NCBI GenBank assembly: GCA_037176885.1
Contig: JAWWNJ010000178.1
Coordinates: forward strand, 398,440 to 462,439
DNA: 64,000 nucleotides
Direction: 5' to 3'
Source of the DNA: Favolaschia claudopus
Taxonomy: Eukaryota > Basidiomycota > Agaricomycetes > Agaricales > Mycenaceae
The position numbers and the translations under genes were made by a program. Within the stretch, counting starts at the first letter, position 1. Every line of letters starts with the position of its first letter. The notes under the pieces are model-generated. The model made no database searches. It was given only the letters and a program-made list of their open reading frames with translations, and had not been told where the DNA came from. This document shows positions 56,210 to 64,000 of the stretch, piece after piece.

Positions 56210-56885
56210 CCCGTGGGTGTAGCGTCACGAAATGAGCGAAGTGAGAAGAGCTCCCCGGTGCAAAGCGCCAGAAATCCGGTCGGCGGGCGAAAGACAGAAA
56301 GATTAAACGAAGGGGAAAGAGGGCAAGGGGGTACCCAATCGGGGAATCGGTGGGGAATCCACCCAGAAACCTCTCGACTCTTTATACCCTGAGGAGTCGG
56401 AGTTTGAATGTTTGATGGGATTCTCGAGAGATTTTCAGAGAAAAACATTTGAATGAAGAAGCGGGGGGTCCCCGAGGCTTCTTTGATCCAAAACATTCCA
56501 AACTGCGGATGAATAGGGCGGCTTTAGAGAGCGCAGGGTTAAAGTTTGATTCAAGCGCTTCTCTAATTTGATGTACTTCCGAAAAAGGCAGGAATGACGC
56601 CTCATAATGAAAGTGACGGCATCGCCGGCCGCGGCGAGAAGTTGAGTCCAGAAACTGTCAACGGAGGTAGAGTGGGATCTAAAATTAGGTCGCCTCGAGT
56701 CCTTCGTTAAGGTTTGCTCTCATGGAATACCAAAGGGGACGAGCGGGAACCGGGCCTCACTGGCGGCCCGTTCGTTATCTAAATTATTCCAAGACGAATT
56801 CGTCTTGAAGTCCCCTTCCCCGGGAAGATGGATCAGTTCTCTAGCGGGGCGATCACAAGTCGTCAACTCGGGAGAGTTGAAATCT
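56210..56885. other. 3' noncoding part of the retroelement
   Basis: Region between the start of antisense gene B and the 3' polypurine tract. It would act as promoter region for gene B and 3' leader for the element. No coding frame is supported. Confidence 0.4.
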
Positions 56886-56898
56886 AGAAAGGGGGAGA
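56886..56898 (+). promoter_or_regulatory. 3' polypurine tract
   Basis: AGAAAGGGGGAGA immediately before the TGATAGGG start of LTR 2, the position of the plus-strand primer in LTR elements. Confidence 0.75.
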
Positions 56899-58716
56899 TG
56901 ATAGGGCCGCTATACGGCTAGGCATGAAATGCTCGGAATTTTCGATTTTCGAGACCTATCAGCGGGAGAAGTGAGGTTTGGATAATAGAAGATATGCCCG
57001 TCCTCGCGGGCAGTATCTTATTGCTGTGGATAGCCGACAAGCTGGCGGGACACCAACGGGTAGCAGCGGCTTAGCGACGTTTCCCTAAACATGGGTGCGA
57101 GACTCTGCCGCTGACTATTTCTAAACTGCCGGGCCAAGGGACTTGGTGGGAAACTACTATCTCGAGGTGCTGGAGGCGACTAAGAGGAACTACTGGACCT
57201 CCCTGAGGTTAGGCGCTCACCCCGCCGACCAACATGAGGAAGATCTAGCGGGGGACCATACTGAGTTCAACTTCGAACTCAGGGCGGCCACTACTCTATC
57301 GACGAACAGGATCACCGGCAGGCCCTATCCGAGCATGCCGGCTGATTACGGACAGCCGGGACTTAAACCGACTGCCAGCGGGAGCACCGCGGAGCCAGCG
57401 GCTATCCAGCCAACGGCTCTGTCAGAATGATAAGACGGACATGGCGAGTTGCCGGGGGCATTTCCCGCTGATTGCGGGCAACCCGAACGGCGAGTGGCGA
57501 GCCGCTAACCGCGACTCGGCTCTCCCTATTTTCCCTGGGACTTAGACCGTTCTGAAGATGGAAGACCAGACGAACTTGACCGCTGTTGAGCCGTTGACTA
57601 ATTACTCAGCGGGAAGCCTTTTCGACTTCAACTCGACCAGCGGCAAGACCACATTATGAAGAAGGAATTTCGTGTCCCCTCCCGGGGACATGGCAACCAG
57701 CACGCCATTGCACCGCAATAAGGCGCAATACCCACCCGCCCGCATGGACTTTCTCCGGGAGGCAGTCTTTTCACTCACGACTCGCAATCCTGAATATACC
57801 ATTGGTTCCCAGCGGGCGCGGCATCAAACTTGGACACTCTCTCATCATGATTTTATTTGGTTGTTTCTGCTCCCGCTGCATGTATTTAATCTCCCGCTGT
57901 ACTTTTTGTTACTCAGTCAATTACCTACCCGTAAACAAGGGCAGTTTGTAGCGGACTCTAGAATTTGAATTGAAGCTTTGAAAGAGACTAGACTTGATAT
58001 CTGAGAGAGACTCGAGTGATACGGAAAGACTTGTGGCATACCGAGCCGCCAGAACTTTGAGAGCCCCGCCAGCCTTTGAGCCCGCGCCCTCCTGAAATAC
58101 GAGGCCCCGTCTCCTGCAGTTCCGCGGTATAACCAAGACCCCCCGTTCGTGCTTGATTCCGCGCCGTCGACGCCCCGTGTGCCCTGCCGTTCCGCGGTAT
58201 TCAAAGACCCCCGTTCGAGCTCGCCGCCGCGCAGTGGTGTAAGTGCCCCCGGCCACTGTTAGTGTCCCGCGCCATCGACGTAAGAGCCCCGCTCCTTGCC
58301 AGAGCCGCGCCAGTTGAATAAGAACCCCGTCCCGCTGAGCCGCGCCTTCTGCCCGCCGGTTGTCATCCAGAAAGCTTCTTCCCGGTTGACGATCCACTAC
58401 CGGGCGACGCTTTCTATTGGCACGGAGACCCTCCCCGCTAGACTCAGAATTTCTCATTTCGAAGTCTCAGAAAGAGTGACTCTTCGCTTCTTCCCGCTGC
58501 GAATCGTTTTGCCCGCTACGTTCTCGCTAGACAATCTAGTAGTTCGTCCCGCTCAAACGTAGCGACCTTGATTGATTGAAGCTTGCACAAGTATTCTGAG
58601 GGACGATACGTGCTCCCGCCACCCCGAACACACACACACACACGTCGTATTGGATTAGATTTAGTGATTTTATATTTCGGTATATTTCACCGCCTACACC
58701 CACACGCACCGTTTCA
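56899..58716 (+). repeat. LTR 2 (3' LTR of unit 1, shared as 5' LTR of unit 2)
   Basis: About 1.8 kb and near-identical to LTR 1. It is followed by the same leader and gag as LTR 1. It thus closes the 20.4-kb unit beginning at 38278 and opens a second unit that runs off the window. No flanking host sequence separates the two units. Confidence 0.8.
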
Positions 58717-58718
58717 TC

Positions 58719-58736
58719 TGGAGCCCACCGCGAGGG
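58719..58736 (+). promoter_or_regulatory. Candidate primer binding site, copy 2
   Basis: Same TGGAGCCCACCGCGAGGG as at 40093, two bases after LTR 2. Confidence 0.45.
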
Positions 58737-58878
58737 GTGACAGATTATTTGTGTCAAGTCGAAAGAAATCACTTGTGGACGCTGCTATAAACTAGCACGA
58801 ACCATCCGCTGGTTGACTCGAGAATAGAATATACACCCGCCCGTTGAGCCTTTAGCTCCAGGCCCGCGATAGAAGATT

Positions 58879-60853
58879 TTGCCATTTAGTTTCGGAGGAG
58901 ACGTGGCTTCAGAAGGACGATCCGCTAGAGTACCACCACCAAAACCTCGATCTACCAACACTAGCCTACGCGCCGCTGCTGCCGCTCTCGATCTCGAACT
59001 TGCCGATTCTTCCCCTCCCGCCTGTTGCTCTCAGCCCGGGAAATCTATTCTCTGCGCGGACGATCCCAAGCACAAGCTTATCGTGCCCGCCGAACCCAGT
59101 CGTTGAGCCCCTCTGCTCCGCTGGAACAACAAACCCCGACTCAACCCGCCCGGCACTAGACCTGTTACGCCCGACGGTGCAGCTACCCAGTCGTCAACGA
59201 CTCTCTCGTCTGTCTCTTCACCACTACTCCAAACTTCACCAACCCCTTCAAACAATCCGATGGCTGAAGACGGCAATAATACTGTCGCCCGAGGAAAGAA
59301 GCGCGCGCCGGAACCATGGGACAGGAACGCCCCGCTCTTCAAAGAAGATGAGCCGGAGGAACTCGTTCGTTTCCTGGACCATGTGGAGCGTATGATGGAA
59401 TTAGATGAGACGCCGGCCGACAAGAAGAACGAGTTCGTCTGCCGCTACACCGCTCAAGCTACGGCTGAGGAGTGGCGGCAGTTCGACTCGTTCTCCAAGA
59501 CGTTCGACGACTTTAAGAAAGAGATTCTGGAAAATTACCCGTCAGTCGTCGACCAGAAGAAGGGCTCTGTGCAGAAATTGCACAAGCAGCTTCGTAAGTT
59601 CGCTGAAGAGGGGATTGACCGGGATGATGAGGACGAGCTCATGCGCCCTCACGCGAACCATGAACGTCGAGGCGAACAAGCTTCTCGATTCGAACTTGAT
59701 TTCGCACCGGGAAGCCCTCCCGATGTTCTTCTCCAAATTGACTCGCGAGTTTAAAGAGCGAATCCTGGAGAATCTCGAGAGGAAACCTCCCGCTGAGGAC
59801 GACGACGAGCCAGACGCCCGCTCATGGACGCTGGCCGAAGTCATGAGCGAGGCCAAAAAGATCGCGAAACGTTCGACCCGCCAACTCGGAGTTCTTTGGC
59901 ACTTCTGATCGAGGTTACTCGAGCAAGTCAAAGAGCGCCAGCGGCTCTGGACGAGCGTCGAGCGGGCGATCGATTCTCCCGAATCCGAACGTTTGCGATT
60001 AAGAAAGAAGAAGAGGACCCTAACAAGGCCCTTCTTGAGACGATTAAGGTGTCGGTCGTCACTATGATGGAGCGGCTGGATAATCAGACCTCCCAATTAA
60101 AAGAGATCGACGCCGCGACCAAGAAGAAGATGGCTGAGTTAGAGTCCTTCTATAAGTCCCTACCGGGCAGAGTCCCAGGCGCCGCTGACTCCCAGTCTTA
60201 CCCGCGAATGCCTACCGTGCAATTCAAAGGGAACCTGGCGGATCAGGGGTGTCTTTATTGCGACAAGTTTGGGCATTTTAGAGATAAGTGTCTCATCCGG
60301 CAAGCCCACATAGGGAGTGGAAAGATGAAGGGTCGTGGGGTTCAGAGACTGTTTCCCCGATGGGATACCTATCCCGAAAGACGGGCACAAGTCCAAGAAG
60401 CAGCAGGTAGAGGAGTACCGCCCGGCCGCCCAACCAACGGCCGCTGCGCAAAACTACCAGTCTGTCTTCGCTCAGCTCTCCGTTCTTGACATGGACGAGC
60501 AGGAGCTGGAGGCCGCGCAAGCCGCGTTCAGCCAGAACGAGGAATTCTACTATGACCCGAGAGAAGAAGAATTGGTTTCCTTGCGAGCTGAGCAAGTAAA
60601 CCTCCAGCGGCAAGTGACGCAACTCCAGTCGCATGGTTCAGGGGGTGTTCAACCACCCCTTGTGGCTCATCAAAGCCAACCTCCCCCCGCCGCAATTCGA
60701 CGCCAAACGCTGTTGCGATTCTACTGGCGGCTGTCTCAGCGAACTCTCGCCCTCCCAACGGGGCTGGTCCCTCCCGAACGGGGAACAGCGCCGAAGGAGA
60801 GCATTTTTAGAGAGTTCGAGGAAGGGGGCAAAGGGGAAACCCAGTGCGGATAA
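58879..60853 (+). pseudogene. Gag, copy 2, frame-broken
   Basis: Similar to the Gag at 40253-42184 throughout, including the CCHC knuckle (CLYCDKFGHFRDKC near 60255). The frame is lost several times: near 59100, 59646, 59876, 60332 and 60700. Most breaks are gains or losses of one base, many in C or G runs. The two Gag copies differ by scattered substitutions as well, so this half is more diverged than the pol half of the same copy. Confidence 0.8.
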
Positions 60854-60897
60854 GCCCCCCGGAGAACAGACAAGTACGCCCGCCTGTAGGAAAGAAA

Positions 60898-62066
60898 ATG
60901 GAAGTTGTGATGCCGAAGTTGCCCTACAAGCCGAGGACGCTGCGAAAGCCCGCTGTCGAAGCACAGCCGGCGATCGTTGAAACCAAGGAGAAAGGGCGGG
61001 AGGAGACAGAAGAACAAAATGGCGCTCAGCCGCCGGAGCTTCCGTATAGGAACGTTCCTCCGGTCCAAGCCGGCCAAAAGGCCCAACGAACCTAGAGTTC
61101 GGCCGGCGGGAGATCCGCCGTTAGTGGCCAACGAAAAGAACTACGAGTTGAAGGCGCCCGTAGAGGACCAGGACGATGAGGAGGTCGAATCCTTGATAAA
61201 GGAGATCTTCGGAAACCTGGAAATAGCTCTCCCGCTGGGGAGACTGTTCGCCCTCAGCCCGAAGTTGCTGCGCCAGGCTAAGGCGTTGCTCTCGAAGAAG
61301 AGGGTCTCGCCCGCTGTTCGAGTAACCCTAGAACAGTTGATTAGCCACGCAGAGAGAGAGGCCGACGAAGATGACGAGTCCTCCAGCGTAACCGTAGAGG
61401 ACCTACCTTACGAGGTAATAGTTCAGGTCGCGACAGCGGCCGACGGACTTATGCCAGCGGGAGCCCTGATCACCGTCGACCCAGTAGTCCAATAATGGCA
61501 GTCGATAGTGGAGGGAGAGCCGGTAAGGGATGTCTTCGTCGCCATCTCCGACAATGCTTCTGCCGGAGAATCAGCGGCCCTGAGAGTGGTCTTCCCGCTC
61601 ATTCACGGCGCCGCTGAAGTTGAATGTATTCTGGACGGTGGATCGCAGATCGTGTCCATGGCCCTGTCGGTAGCCACCGAACTAGGAGTCAGCTGGGACC
61701 CAGATAACTGCATCCACATGATGAGCGCCAACTGGGCAAACCGAGAAGTCAGTCGGTCTGGCAAGGAACGTCCCCTTCAGGTTCGGTGACATGACGGTGT
61801 ACCTTCAAGTGCATGTCATACGAAACCCGGCCTACAAGGTGCTGTTGGGGCGACCCTTCGAAATCCTGACCGCCAGCGGTATCAAAAATACCTCTGACGG
61901 GAACCAGTTCCTGACTTTGACCGACCCCTCCACGCAGAAGCGGGTGGTCGTCCCTACCTTCCCCAGAGGCCAGCGGCGACAGGTGCGGCGCGTCCAGAAC
62001 GACGCATCACCGGCTGAGCAGCCGAGCAGCCAAGAGGAGCAAAATTTTCAGAATTCGAGGAGTTGA
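60898..62066 (+). pseudogene. Protease frame, copy 2, frame-broken
   Basis: Same motifs as copy 1 (ILDGGSQI, VLLGRPFEI). Breaks: a base gain near 61067, a TAT to TAA stop at about 61495, and a one-base gain near 61735. From about 61378 onward the DNA is almost identical to copy 1. The AAATTTT slippery heptamer at 62042-62048 is kept. Confidence 0.8.
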
Positions 62067-64000
62067 TTAACCATCAAGGAGAATTAGCGGTTCAGATAGA
62101 ACTGGACGAGAATAATGTTCCTAGAATTTGCGCTTTGATGAAGTCTGGAGAAGAGGGATTTTCGATGGCCGAGACGAAAATGGCCTACCTGGCGGCTGCC
62201 ATGCCAGAGATTGATGATGAACCCGCTGCTCAGTTATTCCAAGAATACAACGAGCAGCTGACAGAAGGAAAAGAAGTCGGCGAATCCTATGTGGCTATCG
62301 TAGCCAACATAACGGACAAAGTCAGAGAAAAACTGAAGGATCCGGCCGCTGTGTTTCATGACTGCCGGCATCGATATCGAGTCGGTTAGGCAAGAGCAAT
62401 CTCGTCATTCAGCGGGGGAGCGCTGTCAGTGCTGTGACTACGCCGATTGGGTAGTACCCGGGTTTGAACACAATGAGACGAAAGTCGCTTTGATGGAGGA
62501 AATCATTCCCGAGGATCACCCGCCTGAAGTCGAGGTGAAGGAGGTGTTCTCGAAGAAGTATAAACCGGTAGCGCTAAAAGTAAAGCCGGTCCTCGAGCCG
62601 CTCCCTCCCGAGTTCAGGATAGAAAGGAATATCATCGGGGATCCATTGCAGAACCTCGTCCCGCTAGACCCTCACCCGCCAGAATTCGTTCCCGTTGGGA
62701 GATACACTGCGGAGAGGAAGGCGGTTGTAGACGAACTGCATAACGATGGATTCTTGAATGATGAAGAGATGAAGCTGGTTCATCATATGTTATCTATACA
62801 CGAAAATACGGTAGCATGGGATGACAGCGAAAGAGGAACTTTCAGAACGGATTTCTTCCCGCCAGTTAAGTTCCCGGTGAAGCCAGACCATAAGGTTTGG
62901 GTGGAGAGAAATATTCCCATCCCGCCAGGACAGCTGGAAGAAGTCTGCAAGGTGCTTAGGGCGAGTATCGATGCCAATATATATGAACCATCCAATGGCT
63001 CGTATCGCACCAAGTACTTTGGAGTTCTGAGAGTGATAAGAAGTCAATTCGGTTAGTGCATTCACTGGAGCCGCTGAAGGCGGTAACCATTGCACACTCT
63101 GGGGTGCCTCCCGGCGCCGCGGATCTGGCCGAACATTTCGCAGGAAGGGCTTGTGGGTCCACGTTTGATCTTTACTCTGGGTACAACCACCGGCTGATTG
63201 ACCCGGAATCTCGAGATTACACAACCTTCCAGACTCCGTTTGGTGCGCTTCGATTGGTAAGATTGCCGCAGGGTTGGACCAACTCGGGTGCCGATCTTCC
63301 ACGAAGACGTAACTTACATCCTGCGAGATGAAATTCCTGCGGTTACCCCGGCCGTATATAGACGACGTGCCTGTCCGCCGGCGGCTTCACTCGATACGAA
63401 AAGCCTGACGGGACGTACGAGACCATCCCTGAGAACCCCGCTGATAAGGGTCTTTGTGTGGTTACACTTGGTAGACTGCAACCGGGTACTTACCCGGCTA
63501 GCCTATTCTGGGGCGACTGTAAGCGGGAAGAAGTTGCAGATTTGCCGGGGAACTTTTAAGGTGGTCGGCCATGTCTGCTCATACGAGGGCATGCGCCCGG
63601 ATGAAGATAGAATCGGCGTCATTGAGCGTTGGGGTCCGCTGAAGGATTTCCACGATGTGAAAGCTTTCCTGGGAACTGTGGGCGTTATGAGAATGTTCAT
63701 CCAAGACTATACAGTCAAGGCTGAGCCGATTCAGAAGCTCACCCGGAAGGAAGTCATATTCGAGTGGGGCCCGGCCCAAGACGCATGCATGAAAGTTTTG
63801 AAGAAGGCTTTGCGAGAATGTCCCGCGCTTAGACCTATAAGATACGAATGGGACACCGAAGTGGTACTGGCGGTCGATACGTCGTACCTTGGAGTTGGGG
63901 GTGCATGTGTACCAGCGGGATCCTTTGGACCTAAATAAGCGGTACTATGCCCGCTTCAGCTCCATACCTTTGAATGACCGGGAGTCGAGGTATTCTCAGC
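62063..64000 (+). pseudogene. Pol, copy 2, frame-broken and cut by window end
   Basis: Near-identical to the first 645 codons of Pol at 43434, but the frame is disrupted by single-base changes near 62355, 63029, 63286, 63347, 63375, 63437 and 63897. Nearly all the gains are extra G, C or T in short runs. The YIDD region falls in the interval with most breaks (63286-63440). The rest of the element lies beyond the window. Confidence 0.85.

Noticed and set aside
47523..56885. The extra region as an ordinary second, nested LTR element
   Set aside because: No internal LTR pair, gag, reverse transcriptase or integrase motifs are present. The genes are antisense and spliced. A nested non-LTR or DNA element without visible ends cannot be fully excluded.

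Overview
The window looks like a chromosomal segment of a mushroom-forming fungus (Basidiomycota, Agaricomycetes). Evidence: short 45-70 nt introns with GT..AG (a few GC..AG) borders, a NACHT NLR-type gene, F-box genes, a KDZ (Kyakuja-Dileera-Zisupton) transposase with a CxC-type cysteine cluster, paired secreted sedolisin proteases, an armadillo-like protein with the N-terminal layout of a family expanded in mycenoid agarics, and Ty3/Gypsy elements. I infer class Agaricomycetes firmly and a Mycena-like fungus only weakly. It is an accessory, repeat-rich region; no housekeeping gene was recognised.

Layout. 1-5.8 kb: GC-rich repeat-derived DNA without a convincing gene. 5.8-8.9 kb (-): seven-exon NACHT gene. 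8.9-12.4 kb: more degenerate repeat DNA with a short interstitial TTAGGG block. 12.417-15.014 kb: a 2.6-kb non-autonomous DNA transposon (CACTG termini, ATTT target duplication, AGTGC/GCACT-rich ends). 15.4 kb: tRNA-like remnant. 16.1-17.0 kb: F-box/LRR pseudogene. 17.6-24.0 kb: two convergent S53 sedolisin genes flanking an F-box gene. 25-28.4 kb: GC-rich tandem and dispersed repeats. 28.9-32.1 kb: ten-exon armadillo-like gene containing five tandemly duplicated exons. 33.1-36.7 kb (-): intact six-exon KDZ transposase gene. 36.9-38.0 kb: second F-box-like gene.

38.278 kb to the window end: Ty3/Gypsy DNA arranged LTR - internal 1 - LTR - internal 2 (cut by the window). Internal 1 has intact gag, protease and pol in three successive -1 frames. 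It then carries about 9.4 kb of extra DNA holding a cassette of five intron-containing genes on the opposite strand. At least two intact ones and two broken ones carry a six-cysteine cluster with Zn2Cys6-like spacing; a fifth, intact six-exon gene lies tail-to-tail with pol. The LTR-to-LTR unit is about 20.4 kb. Internal 2 repeats gag-pol with many frame-breaking changes, largely single-base indels in short G/C runs.

How it works together: the host genes (NLR, F-box, ARM-like, secreted proteases) belong to families that expand in agarics, and three classes of transposon (CACTG-end TIR element, KDZ, Gypsy) have landed among them. The most unusual item is the large Gypsy unit with its antisense spliced cassette. 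Antisense introns would not be removed from the sense genomic RNA, so such genes could travel with the element intact.
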